A DNA stretch of 64,000 bases from Paenibacillus sp. FSL H7-0326 (GCF_001955535.1 NZ_MPVN01000001.1:620001-684000), one strand, 5' to 3'; positions 51,135-58,151 are shown, counted from the stretch's first letter. Notes: generated by a model from the sequence alone, not told the origin. Translations and numbers: made by a program.

Positions 51135-51178
51135 TTGGCCTTGACAGGACTCGAACCTATCTTATACCATTTAGGCCA
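51135..51178 (-). ncRNA. tRNA-like element 3, acceptor and T arm only
   Basis: TGGCCT and AGGCCA form a 6-bp acceptor-like stem. A T arm (ATAGG-TTCGAGT-CCTGT, one G-U) is intact. Only about 12 nt remain for the D side (AATGGTATAAG) and there is no anticodon arm. It is about 44 nt in total. Confidence 0.5.
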
Positions 51179-51349
51179 TAATAAAAGTGCAGTGATCTTA
51201 CCTGCATTCCCCGCGCAGCACCTTTGACGATCCTCATTCCTAGCTTGGCTTTCGCTGCTAGACGTCTACGGTACAGTACCTTTAGCACTGCCGAGTCCTG
51301 CGACGATAAGGGGTTGCAGGGACACCCGGGTGATTAACCCTATGTCCCT

Positions 51350-51428
51350 ACTATAATTTGTACTAACCGTCATATTTTCGTCAGCTTACATTCATGATAC
51401 CGTCAATTTACCGTCAGATTTTCGTTAG
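51350..51428 (-). promoter_or_regulatory. Probable late promoter with TGACG repeats
   Basis: A TATAGT -10 box (51355-51350, minus strand) lies directly before the structured RNA, without a good -35. Upstream are two near-identical 18-mers, 51367-51384 and 51411-51428 (16 of 18 matches, pattern CCGTCA-n-ATTTTCGT on the plus strand), plus an extra CCGTCA at 51400. A weak -35 and repeated upstream sites fit activation by the ArpU/RinA-type protein encoded next door. Confidence 0.55.
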
Positions 51429-51805
51429 ATAATACCGCAATCCTTAAGAGTATTTGCTACCGATAACAAGCCTTTGTCAATTCTCCGGTCTATTGTACTT
51501 TCACTCATAATTGAGCCGAAAAAGGATATTGTATCTTTGCGCCGATCGGTCTTCAGATAGCGGTGTTTTATGATATCCCTTGCTTCTTTATCTAGGATTG
51601 TACTAATGGCTGTTTCTACGAGTTCGATTTTGTTTTGATAGGACTCAAGTTTGGCTAGCTGCTCTGGCGTATATTCTTTAATTTTCTTTAGGACTTTTAC
51701 AGATGATTCCCATTGAGGTAACTCGTATCGCAGAAGATAAATTGTTCTCTGGATGTCCTCTTCTTTGGCGCTCGGAATTAACTCCATTTGTACCACCGCC
51801 TCCAT
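51425..51805 (-). CDS. ArpU/RinA-type late gene transcription activator
   Basis: A 126-aa protein. A helical N-terminal half (EDIQRTIYLLRYELPQWESS, LAKLESYQNKIELVETA) is followed by a sigma-70 region 4-like HTH: EARDIIKHRYLKTDRRKDTI and MSESTIDRRIDKGLLSVANT. This matches the phage ArpU/RinA group that switches on packaging and structural genes. AAGGAG is 8 nt before ATG 51805; a TTG at 51811 is also possible. Confidence 0.82.
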   Translation of the reverse strand: MEAVVQMELIPSAKEEDIQRTIYLLRYELPQWESSVKVLKKIKEYTPEQLAKLESYQNKIELVETAISTILDKEARDIIKHRYLKTDRRKDTISFFGSIMSESTIDRRIDKGLLSVANTLKDCGII

Positions 51806-51881
51806 TTTCAACACTCCTTTGCACTTATTTACATACAGTTTTTATATAACCCTTGGGATTTTACCCATTTCCTTTGCACTT

Positions 51882-52091
51882 TTACACCAAAATATCGAAC
51901 AAATCCACTTGACCATCCTTCTCGACTTCGCTCGCATCTTGTATTAATCCATCTTCTAACCACTTTGCAGGCGCTTCTGTCCTATAATGTGGCCATATTT
52001 CCTTACCAGCGATAGATCGTGTAGGATTCTTAGCTTCAGCCAGTTTAGTCCAGGTCCAATACGTTTTTGCTTTTACTGTGTTATTTTGCAT
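51882..52091 (-). CDS. Small hypothetical phage protein
   Basis: A 69-aa protein with aromatic and acidic segments (KAKTYWTWTKLAEAKNPTRS, IWPHYRTEAPAKWLEDGLIQ). The ATG overlaps the preceding metallopeptidase-like gene by 11 bp, so it is translated by coupling. Not recognised. The end (KDGQVDLFDILV) resembles a peptide-binding tail, but no partner is evident. Confidence 0.55.
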   Translation of the reverse strand: MQNNTVKAKTYWTWTKLAEAKNPTRSIAGKEIWPHYRTEAPAKWLEDGLIQDASEVEKDGQVDLFDILV

Positions 52092-52590
52092 TTGGATCAC
52101 TAGAGTAGCTTAAATTCAAGGCTTCGCATGCTTCAGCCAGATAATAATAAGGTTTCAACGTGAAAGATTTATGTTTTTTTATCAGACGTATCATTGCGAA
52201 TATATGTGCATTAATTTCTTCAACTTTAGGATTAATGTCTAGTCTGTTGTGTTTTTGATTGTGATGACCTAATTCGTGAAGAATATTAAAAAGAAAATTA
52301 ATCTCATCGGTTAGTACTGAACCTTCTATATAAATAATAGGCGACAAGCATAATTCCCCTACTTTTTTATCAAATCCGGACTTTATCGCGTCCCGTCCTT
52401 TTAAAACCACTTTTACATATGAGGCTATTCTAATATTTGTGTAAGGTGGATCAACTCGAGATTGCGAACAATATACTGCCTTTACTCCTCTCCACTCTTC
52501 TTTGGTAGTAACTCTAGCCAAATCGAATAGAGCTTTCTTTTGTTCTTGTTTATACACACCATAGAATTTGACGCCATGTATTTTAATCAT
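52081..52590 (-). CDS. Zincin-like metallopeptidase domain protein
   Basis: A 169-aa protein with the HExxH motif in FNILHELGHHNQKH and a downstream glutamate in KVEEINAHIFAMIRL, as in ImmA/IrrE-type and related phage zincins. Before that, an acidic/aromatic region (AVYCSQSRVDPPYTNIRIAS). ImmA-like proteases cleave phage repressors; no partner is next to it here. The RBS is GGAGGAACG. Confidence 0.7.
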   Translation of the reverse strand: MIKIHGVKFYGVYKQEQKKALFDLARVTTKEEWRGVKAVYCSQSRVDPPYTNIRIASYVKVVLKGRDAIKSGFDKKVGELCLSPIIYIEGSVLTDEINFLFNILHELGHHNQKHNRLDINPKVEEINAHIFAMIRLIKKHKSFTLKPYYYLAEACEALNLSYSSDPNAK

Positions 52591-52669
52591 ATTTACGTTC
52601 CTCCATATTGAACTGCAATCATTTTATCACGGTCGTTTCTATACCCACAGAGTTATATGACATATTGAC

Positions 52670-53239
52670 TCACTCCTTACCCTCTAAAACTCCCGTTCCA
52701 TTCTCAAGTACATTTATGATTTCGTAGACAACCTCACCTATTCCCGGTTCATATGTCCACTCAAATTCATGCTTCGTTTTGATCCAAACAATTGATTCTT
52801 GCAGTTGAAGCAACGCTATCTCTGATCTATCTGCACGCTTCCTCTCAGCCCTCAGGAGCTCGTTAAACGCCCTTGCCTGATCTTCTACACTCTCACATGC
52901 TTCTATGTCTATATAGCTCCTGAACTCGTCTATATCTGCTTTTATGCGTTCTAGGACCTTAAGCATATCGTCGTTTCTTTCTTTGAGCTCTGCGTATTGT
53001 TGGAGCCAGTAAGGAAGGGCTTCGCGCGCCCCTATAATGAAGTCCGAATCAACTTGAGAAATGTAAACTGTACTCCCAAATGCCGACATTGCAAGGGTCA
53101 CTACTGGTGCATGAGCCTTTAACTGAGGATCAATCATCTTCGTGCCAATGTTGTGGCCGTAGCTATCAGTAAACTCTCTCCAAGGTCCTCTCGTAGCCTT
53201 CTCACACAGTTCTATATCCTTATCCCAGTCTCTATTCAT
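52670..53239 (-). CDS. Ead/Ea22-like early phage protein
   Basis: A 189-aa protein with the start CEKATRGPWREFTD, DSDFIIGAREALPYWLQQYA and a coiled-coil middle (LKERNDDMLKVLERIKADID). The A-T-x-G-P-W and D-F-I-x-x-A-R-x-x-L-P-x-L motifs are typical of Ead/Ea22-like proteins, whose function is not known. It overlaps the next upstream gene by 8 bp. Confidence 0.75.
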   Translation of the reverse strand: MNRDWDKDIELCEKATRGPWREFTDSYGHNIGTKMIDPQLKAHAPVVTLAMSAFGSTVYISQVDSDFIIGAREALPYWLQQYAELKERNDDMLKVLERIKADIDEFRSYIDIEACESVEDQARAFNELLRAERKRADRSEIALLQLQESIVWIKTKHEFEWTYEPGIGEVVYEIINVLENGTGVLEGKE

Positions 53240-53525
53240 CCTTTACTACCTCCAAATCATCAATTGTTACAGTGTGATGACCTCCTTCGCCATCTCTAAT
53301 CGTGACTTGATCATTTTCGACTCTCATCACAGTTACATATTCTATAATCCCGAAACATTTCACCTTATCTCCCGGCTTAATGGTGGGTACTGGATCAGGA
53401 TCTAATTCTTTACACTTTATCGCCCTTGAAAGCGAATATTCACTTATGGTACTTCCGTTTGCTTTCTTCTCTTTGATCCATTCAAGCAGTTTGTCCGCTG
53501 ATATAAGCTTCTCTTGTTTACTCAT
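53232..53525 (-). CDS. Hypothetical phage protein with an SH3-like C-terminus
   Basis: A 97-aa protein. A helical first half (SADKLLEWIKEKKANGSTIS) is followed by a small beta domain (IKPGDKVKCFGIIEYVTVMR and VTIRDGEGGHHTVTI) with the look of a KOW/SH3-like fold. It overlaps both neighbours by 8 bp. Function unknown. Confidence 0.65.
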   Translation of the reverse strand: MSKQEKLISADKLLEWIKEKKANGSTISEYSLSRAIKCKELDPDPVPTIKPGDKVKCFGIIEYVTVMRVENDQVTIRDGEGGHHTVTIDDLEVVKDE

Positions 53526-53877
53526 TCCCTGACCCTCCTATTACGGCTAGTAGAGCTGCTTTACACCGCTGTTCAGCTGTTGCGTGGATAAAATCGAACA
53601 TTCCCACATATTCACCAGTGCCTAAGACTACCTGCTTTAATGATCCTGTGTATTCAACAGTTAAACCTAGCTCCTTTATTTGTTCTTCTACTTCCCATGC
53701 TGCTGATATGTCGGTTGAATATGGCTTTACCTGCGTATCAATTGGATCAGTGAAGTAATGAGAGCCTACAATCGTTATTTCTTTGAATCCCATGACTTTG
53801 ATAGCTATATATGCATCCAATTCTCTTCCTGGTGGTTCAGCCAATATTTCTGCGTTAGTAATTACTCGTTCACTCAT
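53518..53877 (-). CDS. Phage ABA sandwich domain protein
   Basis: A 119-aa protein. It starts NAEILAEPPGRELDAYIAIK, a typical phage ABA sandwich beginning (G-R-E-L-D-x-x-I/V-A), and has PYSTDISAAWEVEEQIKELG and HATAEQRCKAALLAVIG at the end. This domain is common in early regions of Bacillales phages; function is unknown. Confidence 0.8.
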   Translation of the reverse strand: MSERVITNAEILAEPPGRELDAYIAIKVMGFKEITIVGSHYFTDPIDTQVKPYSTDISAAWEVEEQIKELGLTVEYTGSLKQVVLGTGEYVGMFDFIHATAEQRCKAALLAVIGGSGNE

Positions 53878-53968
53878 GGTCTACCTCCCCAGGAAGGTTT
53901 TGATCATTTCCGTATGTCGTTCTAAACCATTGGCAGTCTTCGCATTGACATTCTTCTGTTGCTCTCAT
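53870..53968 (-). CDS. Tiny cysteine-containing protein (tentative)
   Basis: A 32-aa ORF, MRATEECQCEDCQWFRTTYG and then NDQNLPGEVDHE, with a C-x-C-x-x-C cluster that could bind a metal. It overlaps the next start by 8 bp (ATGAGTGA). GGGGAGG is 10 nt before its ATG. It is a plausible phage mini-protein but could be chance. Confidence 0.35.
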   Translation of the reverse strand: MRATEECQCEDCQWFRTTYGNDQNLPGEVDHE

Positions 53969-54003
53969 TCCCTTTCATCCTCCCCTTTAGCTGGTTCCAG
54001 AGC

Positions 54004-54171
54004 CTAATATCCTCGGTAGGCCTTTTCCGCTTTTTCTCGGATATTCTCGGCAGCGGCGTAGCTCCGTTCTTCCTCTTCTTGATCATCAACTTCGGCTGAA
54101 AAATTAGCCATGTCAAACGCTCTTATTAAAAGCTGTAATTCATAGTCTGAAAAGTAAACTGACTTCCCCAT
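54004..54171 (-). CDS. Small acidic hypothetical protein
   Basis: A 55-aa protein (MGKSVYFSDYELQLLIRAFD, NFSAEVDDQEEEERSYAAAE). I place the start at ATG 54171, 9 nt after GGGAGAG; a longer in-frame extension to 54333 would overlap the neighbour. It is helical and acidic. Not recognised. Confidence 0.55.
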   Translation of the reverse strand: MGKSVYFSDYELQLLIRAFDMANFSAEVDDQEEEERSYAAAENIREKAEKAYRGY

Positions 54172-54265
54172 CCCTGTTATCTCTCCCTTACTTGGATTAT
54201 GGATATATTCGGCCCCCACTGGCGTTAAGCTTATTCGTTCGTCTCGGAGGCCTTCGGCCAATGAA

Positions 54266-54529
54266 TTACTTTTTCTCTTCTGTCCACGAAAACAAGACTT
54301 CTGCATCTCGCCAATATTCCGGTATTTCCGCATCGCTTCGGCGGTAAGTAATCAGAGCAACCTCTCTCTCTTTTTTACGAACCTCAACTTTGTGCTGAGA
54401 GTATTTATCCCAAGACTTCATACAATAAGCCGTAACCATGAATCCATCACTGCTGTGTGATCCTATCTTCTGTACATCTGCAAACCGTTCGTTTTCGATT
54501 CTAAATTTGTCAAAGTTTTGTATATGCAC
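54266..54529 (-). CDS. Hypothetical phage protein
   Basis: An 87-aa protein: QNFDKFRIENERFADVQKIG, GFMVTAYCMKSWDKYSQHKV. The start is GTG 54529 with AAGGAG 8 nt upstream, inside the first copy of the duplicated leader (54538-54600). Mixed alpha/beta; not recognised. Confidence 0.55.
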   Translation of the reverse strand: MHIQNFDKFRIENERFADVQKIGSHSSDGFMVTAYCMKSWDKYSQHKVEVRKKEREVALITYRRSDAEIPEYWRDAEVLFSWTEEKK

Positions 54530-54537
54530 CTTGTTCG

Positions 54538-54600
54538 CTCCTTCGTCTTTTTCTCCGAGTCGACCGAATCCGCTTAACAAAGTGGCGGCCGTATATAGGG
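54538..54600 (-). repeat. Duplicated leader, copy 1
   Basis: This 63-bp stretch matches 55421-55481 at about 51 positions with one 2-bp gap. Each copy ends in the ribosome site AAGGAG just before a gene. The conserved core reads, on the minus strand, GTTAAGC-n2-ATTCGGTCG and GGAGAAAAAGAC. Confidence 0.75.
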
Positions 54601-54633
54601 TTTATTTCCTCCCAGGGAAAGAGGCTGATAGCC

Positions 54634-54813
54634 TCAATCCTCTTCAACGTATTTCCAGTCTGCTTTAATGTTTCCGCTCCATAACCAGTCATCGAAAGCT
54701 GCATTTATGTGTTTCAATCTGTCTGATGTGCTTAAACCTTCTAGTTCATCATCTTTTATTTCTACTGTCTCTTCACGGTCAGATGATTTAACGCTGAATT
54801 TGAATTTTGCCAT
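54634..54813 (-). CDS. Small acidic hypothetical protein
   Basis: A 59-aa protein that starts MAKFKFSVKSSDREETVEIK, then DDELEGLSTSDRLKHINAAF and ends WLWSGNIKADWKYVEED. AAAGGAGAG precedes the ATG. The fold looks like a short beta strand and two helices; similar small proteins occur in Bacillales phages. Function unknown. Confidence 0.6.
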   Translation of the reverse strand: MAKFKFSVKSSDREETVEIKDDELEGLSTSDRLKHINAAFDDWLWSGNIKADWKYVEED

Positions 54814-54843
54814 CTGTTATCTCTCCTTTAAGGCTGTAATATA

Positions 54844-55410
54844 TTATCCGGCTGCCGCTTCGCTAGGTGATTCGGTCGCTTCGTTGCCCTTCGGCCCTTC
54901 ACGTTCCGCTTTTAGTTCTGCTGCTACCGCTTCGCAAAATCTAGGGAATAACTTATCTGCAAAAGCTTTTTCAGATGCCGTATAGCCATGGACCGAATAT
55001 TCATGAGCGTCATAAAGATTCGTTTGCTCATACCATTGGCTGAATCCCTCACGGAAGTAGAAGTCAATGCTGTCTAACAAATTCCATTCTTCCCGAGCCT
55101 CTTCTTCAGTGAAGGAACCTGAACGCCGCATCTGAACTATCGTCTTTCTAATTAATTCCTCTGTCTTATCTCCTTGGTATTCTTTTCCTCTGGATGGAGC
55201 ACATTTACCAAGAACATAATAAGCATCTTTATGGTCAAAGAAGTCTCTGAAATCATTACATCCAGTATTTCTAAGCGGCCACATGTAAGCATAATTTCCG
55301 TAGTCAGTCACTGCTGCAAACATACCTGTTGAATCAAGTAAGAATATCCCCCAGCCCTCAATCTCATCCGTGCTTGGTATATAGTAACGCCAAAACTTTA
55401 CGTCCTTCAT
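54844..55410 (-). CDS. Hypothetical phage protein
   Basis: A 188-aa protein rich in aromatic residues (FWRYYIPSTDEIEGWGIFLL, YGNYAYMWPLRNTGCNDFRD, FDHKDAYYVLGKCAPSRGKE). The C-terminal 40 residues are low complexity (AELKAEREGPKGNEATESPS). AAAGGAG lies before the ATG within the second leader copy. It looks like a cytoplasmic enzyme-sized protein but I cannot name it. Confidence 0.6.
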   Translation of the reverse strand: MKDVKFWRYYIPSTDEIEGWGIFLLDSTGMFAAVTDYGNYAYMWPLRNTGCNDFRDFFDHKDAYYVLGKCAPSRGKEYQGDKTEELIRKTIVQMRRSGSFTEEEAREEWNLLDSIDFYFREGFSQWYEQTNLYDAHEYSVHGYTASEKAFADKLFPRFCEAVAAELKAEREGPKGNEATESPSEAAAG

Positions 55411-55420
55411 CGCGCTATTA

Positions 55421-55481
55421 CTCCTTTGTCTTTTTCTCCGTCCCGACCGAATATGCTTAACGAAGTGTTAGCCGTATAGGG
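55421..55481 (-). repeat. Duplicated leader, copy 2
   Basis: See the copy at 54538-54600. This one precedes the gene at 54844-55410. Just upstream an AGGCT-GTAT-AGCCT hairpin (55489-55502) overlaps the end of the next gene. Confidence 0.75.
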
Positions 55482-55500
55482 TCCTTTAAGGCTGTATAGC

Positions 55501-55803
55501 CTAAAAATTGAATTCAACTTGACCATCACTCTCTTGGTAAGTCAGTTGCTGAAGCTCTTCCTCGTACCGCATGACCCTCTTCTTTGCTGAATCAAGCCAT
55601 CCCTCATAGAGCGGCATGATATGACTAAGGATGTACTCAATTCGACCTTCGTGATGCTTGGCTAGTTTCTTGCTTGACTTGGATTCTCTTTCGATCTCCT
55701 CGATCACTCGATGTAGTTCCTCGATCTCTTCTGTGTTGAGTTCTACAGATGCACGAGATTGGAACAGAAAGTATTCCACTTCAGCTTTCCTATCTTTATT
55801 CAT
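55501..55803 (-). CDS. Coiled-coil phage protein
   Basis: A 100-aa protein, almost all helix: LNTEEIEELHRVIEEIERES and DSAKKRVMRYEEELQQLTYQ. Highly charged. Its stop codon is followed by the small hairpin AGGCT/AGCCT. Function unknown. Confidence 0.6.
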   Translation of the reverse strand: MNKDRKAEVEYFLFQSRASVELNTEEIEELHRVIEEIERESKSSKKLAKHHEGRIEYILSHIMPLYEGWLDSAKKRVMRYEEELQQLTYQESDGQVEFNF

Positions 55804-55807
55804 AAGC

Positions 55808-55927
55808 TCACCCTATCTCAGCACAGTTGCTCTCATGGCATTCTGGGCAAGCTGGCTCTTCCAGATCTTCCGGTACAGCAAACTTCCGTTTACACTCTTC
55901 ACATTGGTATTTGATCCAATCTTCCAT
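55808..55927 (-). CDS. Very small zinc-ribbon protein
   Basis: A 39-aa protein MEDWIKYQCEECKRKFAVPE, then DLEEPACPECHESNCAEIG. CEEC and CPEC with the spacing of 17 form a zinc ribbon (rubredoxin-like knuckles). GGGAGAG is 7 nt before the ATG. It is too short for most gene finders. Confidence 0.6.
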   Translation of the reverse strand: MEDWIKYQCEECKRKFAVPEDLEEPACPECHESNCAEIG

Positions 55928-55950
55928 GTGTTTTCTCTCCCTTACTAGGC

Positions 55951-56580
55951 TCAATTAGCTGCTTGCTTGAACTCTTCAAGCTTTCTGTTAACAAACTCTT
56001 TATATCGATCAAAGCCATTTTTTATAGTTATTTCTGCTCGAATAACAGCTAAATTGTATTTAATGTGCCTAGCTATTACCGCGCCTACTGTTACATCCGA
56101 GACTATCCAAATATCAATTTTCGGGTCATGGTATATAAAGAACTCATAATTCCCGTGCTTGAAAGCAATTTCTCCAGTAACTTCTCTGTACTCTCCGTTA
56201 ATCATTCTGATTGCAAATGTCCGTGGGTTACGGAGTTTTCGTACTGGTTTAGGCTTTTTCGGTTTAGCAGGTTTCCTAGTTTGAATCCGTCTCCGACTTT
56301 TGTAATCCTCAGACAGCAAATCTAGATCAATGTTTGTTTGCTTCCGGATCAAGTCAAAAGTTTCTTCATAGTGCTTTTTATGTTCTGTCATGAAATCGAG
56401 TCTTTTACAGTTTTCAAGTTGCTCGTACCAATATGGTCTGAACACCGTAAGATAACGATGATCAATGAACTCAGCCACTAAATGACGAACCTTAGTCACA
56501 TAAAAGAATGGAACTTCTTTTTTATTCTTCTGAGCTTCAGCAACTCGTTTATAGAACTTTTTAATAAGCCGTTTCTTCAT
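55951..56580 (-). CDS. Basic hypothetical phage protein
   Basis: A 209-aa basic protein: KKRLIKKFYKRVAEAQKNKK, HKKHYEETFDLIRKQTNIDL, then a Lys/Pro-rich linker (TRKPAKPKKPKPVRKLRNPR) and a beta-containing C-terminal domain (HGNYEFFIYHDPKIDIWIVS). The charge suggests nucleic-acid binding; no family recognised. Confidence 0.6.
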   Translation of the reverse strand: MKKRLIKKFYKRVAEAQKNKKEVPFFYVTKVRHLVAEFIDHRYLTVFRPYWYEQLENCKRLDFMTEHKKHYEETFDLIRKQTNIDLDLLSEDYKSRRRIQTRKPAKPKKPKPVRKLRNPRTFAIRMINGEYREVTGEIAFKHGNYEFFIYHDPKIDIWIVSDVTVGAVIARHIKYNLAVIRAEITIKNGFDRYKEFVNRKLEEFKQAAN

Positions 56581-56595
56581 GGATTCAACTCTCCT

Positions 56596-56904
56596 TTAAG
56601 CTGTAGTAGCTCTTAATTTGTAATCCAATCCGAACTCTTCATTGATCTGATTCAGATACACTTCGTACTCAGCCAGCGCTATTTTCAGAGCATCATCCGA
56701 TGCAATCGTGTCAAAGTTCACTCTTGTCCCTTTACTGTTTGGTTTAAGCCACTTCTTCGGCTGCATCCGATCATTAATCATGCCGAGCCACATCCGCGCT
56801 TTAGATTGAGCATAGGTTTTTGCGTCGACCTTATGAGTAAGGTGCTTAAAGTTCATTTGTCCGCCGACCACTTGAATACTGTTTATCTTTTCTTTTTCAC
56901 TCAT
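56596..56904 (-). CDS. Hypothetical phage protein
   Basis: A 102-aa protein with QMNFKHLTHKVDAKTYAQSK, MWLGMINDRMQPKKWLKPNS and KIALAEYEVYLNQINEEFGL. Helical; the middle is basic. GGAGAG precedes the start. Not recognised. Confidence 0.55.
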   Translation of the reverse strand: MSEKEKINSIQVVGGQMNFKHLTHKVDAKTYAQSKARMWLGMINDRMQPKKWLKPNSKGTRVNFDTIASDDALKIALAEYEVYLNQINEEFGLDYKLRATTA

Positions 56905-56931
56905 TTATCTTCTCTCCCTTATTAGGCTGTA

Positions 56932-57645
56932 TCAACCGTTCTTTTTGATTAACTCATCTATAGATATAGGGAACTTCGATTCGATTAAAGTTAATATTGC
57001 TTTGGCATATTCTTGTATTTCCTTCTGTGCATCGTGTTCCAGACGTTGATTAAGGAAGTGGCAAATAGATTGAAGCGATGCGGTCCAGTACCAACGGACG
57101 TACATTCCGTATGCAGGAAGGAACAGGCGGGCTTGCTCGGCACATACTCCGCTTTTTATAGCATCTTTGTATAACTGCTCTCCTTGACTGATATAGGCTT
57201 TGAGAAATGCCATATACATAAACCCTTCTTCTTCATCTATTGGTTCGCCCGATCCCTGTTTGCTGTTTTCTGGAGCACTGCGCCATTCGTCCGGTTCAGG
57301 AATGTAGAATGCCGGTTCCTCAGTGACATAACGTCTGCTTGACTCATTCCAAGCGTCTAGGCTGTCTCCTGTGCCTTCCATATGCGCTGAACCGATCTGA
57401 TACTTCCACCATTGCCGCGCGACCATTAGCGGGGCATACACTTCGAATTGCGCCATCGCATGCCTGAACGGACTCGTATGTCCTTCTCTCGCCAGGAATT
57501 TGATTAAGCTTACATCACGATCAGATAGTTCCTTTGATTCTTTTGCGTAACTGACGCGGGCTGCATTCACTACCGTTAAATCACTGCCCATTACATTGAC
57601 CAGTCTCACGTACCCTTTATCAAGGACATTGATTGTATCGTTCAT
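56932..57645 (-). CDS. thyX: FAD-dependent thymidylate synthase, variant motif
   Basis: A 237-aa ThyX that makes dTMP from dUMP with folate and FAD. The frame is right: FLAREGHTSPFRHAMAQFEV, the SRRYV element in WNESSRRYVTEEPAFYIP, ACAEQARLFLPAYG-type GVCAEQARLFLPAYGMYVRW and SICHFLNQRLEHDAQKEIQE. The usual RHR-x-S stretch after MVARQWW is KYQIGS here, and a short insert (AHMEGTGDSLDA) follows. The change in a substrate-binding motif is notable, but the rest looks intact. It overlaps the MazG-like gene by 4 bp; both serve nucleotide supply. Confidence 0.9.
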   Translation of the reverse strand: MNDTINVLDKGYVRLVNVMGSDLTVVNAARVSYAKESKELSDRDVSLIKFLAREGHTSPFRHAMAQFEVYAPLMVARQWWKYQIGSAHMEGTGDSLDAWNESSRRYVTEEPAFYIPEPDEWRSAPENSKQGSGEPIDEEEGFMYMAFLKAYISQGEQLYKDAIKSGVCAEQARLFLPAYGMYVRWYWTASLQSICHFLNQRLEHDAQKEIQEYAKAILTLIESKFPISIDELIKKNG

Positions 57646-58151
57646 TTTGTTTTCTCTCCCTCGTAAATTTCTGCGGATTGTCTGCGTAGCTCATTGATTA
57701 TTTTTGGTTCCGGAGCGTATTTTGCTTGCCATCCATTTGGTTTAACAATCTTGCCTTGCTTGTCGTATCTCGGCTTTCCATCCTCATGTAACTTCCCCAT
57801 GTTCGCAGCATGGACGATATCGAAAAATGGTTCGGGTTTAATTCCCATAAGAGTAAATGTGCCTACTGCAAAGTAGATTAGATCAGTCAATGCATCAACT
57901 TGTTCATAGGTGTTCTCGGCTTGCATAAACTCGATTAACTCTTCAAGCATCCATGAAGCTCTTTTCATTACTTCACTGGAGATATTGCCGTTTTTCATCC
58001 GTCTACAAGCAGCCAGTAACTCAAATGCTGTATCCTTCAAAATCAATCTATCGTAAGCAGTGCGCCCTCTTTCTAATATGCACGGCATATCCGGCATCTT
58101 TTGATTGAATGCTTCGTGAAACTCTTTCACTTGGTCATACTGCTTATTCAT
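57642..58151 (-). CDS. MazG-like nucleotide pyrophosphohydrolase
   Basis: A 169-aa all-alpha NTP-PPase. It has LLAACRRMKNGNISSEVMKR, MLEELIEFMQAENTYEQVDA with the E-E-x-x-E and later D motif, LTDLIYFAVGTFTLMGI, and VHAANMGKLHEDGKPRYDKQ. This is the phosphoribosyl-ATP-pyrophosphohydrolase-like/phage MazG type that hydrolyses dNTPs. It is next to thyX, fitting dUTP-to-dUMP supply for ThyX (inference). Confidence 0.82.
   Translation of the reverse strand: MNKQYDQVKEFHEAFNQKMPDMPCILERGRTAYDRLILKDTAFELLAACRRMKNGNISSEVMKRASWMLEELIEFMQAENTYEQVDALTDLIYFAVGTFTLMGIKPEPFFDIVHAANMGKLHEDGKPRYDKQGKIVKPNGWQAKYAPEPKIINELRRQSAEIYEGEKTK

Larger units (their letters stand above)
50681..51348 (-). ncRNA. Large structured non-coding RNA region with tRNA-like parts (candidate)
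   Basis: No protein gene fits 50671-51424. Counting inwards there are many perfect stems: GGGACA/TGTCCC (51319-51348) with inner GGGT/ACCC; TGCA-CCCC/GGGG-TGCA (51203-51212 with 51310-51318); CTAGC/GCTAG (51240-51261); GGTAC/GTACC (51270-51280); AGGAC/GTCCT around 51070-51130; TCCACTTTT/AAAAGTGGA (50758-50811); CCGGCA/TGCCGG (50725-50746); CCTGTATG/CATACAGG (50681-50706). A TATAGT -10 box is just before the first stem. It holds three tRNA-like parts. Size, phage context and tRNA neighbours recall the GOLLD and ROOL classes; identity is not shown. Confidence 0.5.

Noticed and set aside
50849..51178. Functional tRNA genes
   Set aside because: None of the three has a 5-bp anticodon stem with a 7-nt loop at the right place, so decoding tRNAs are excluded as read.
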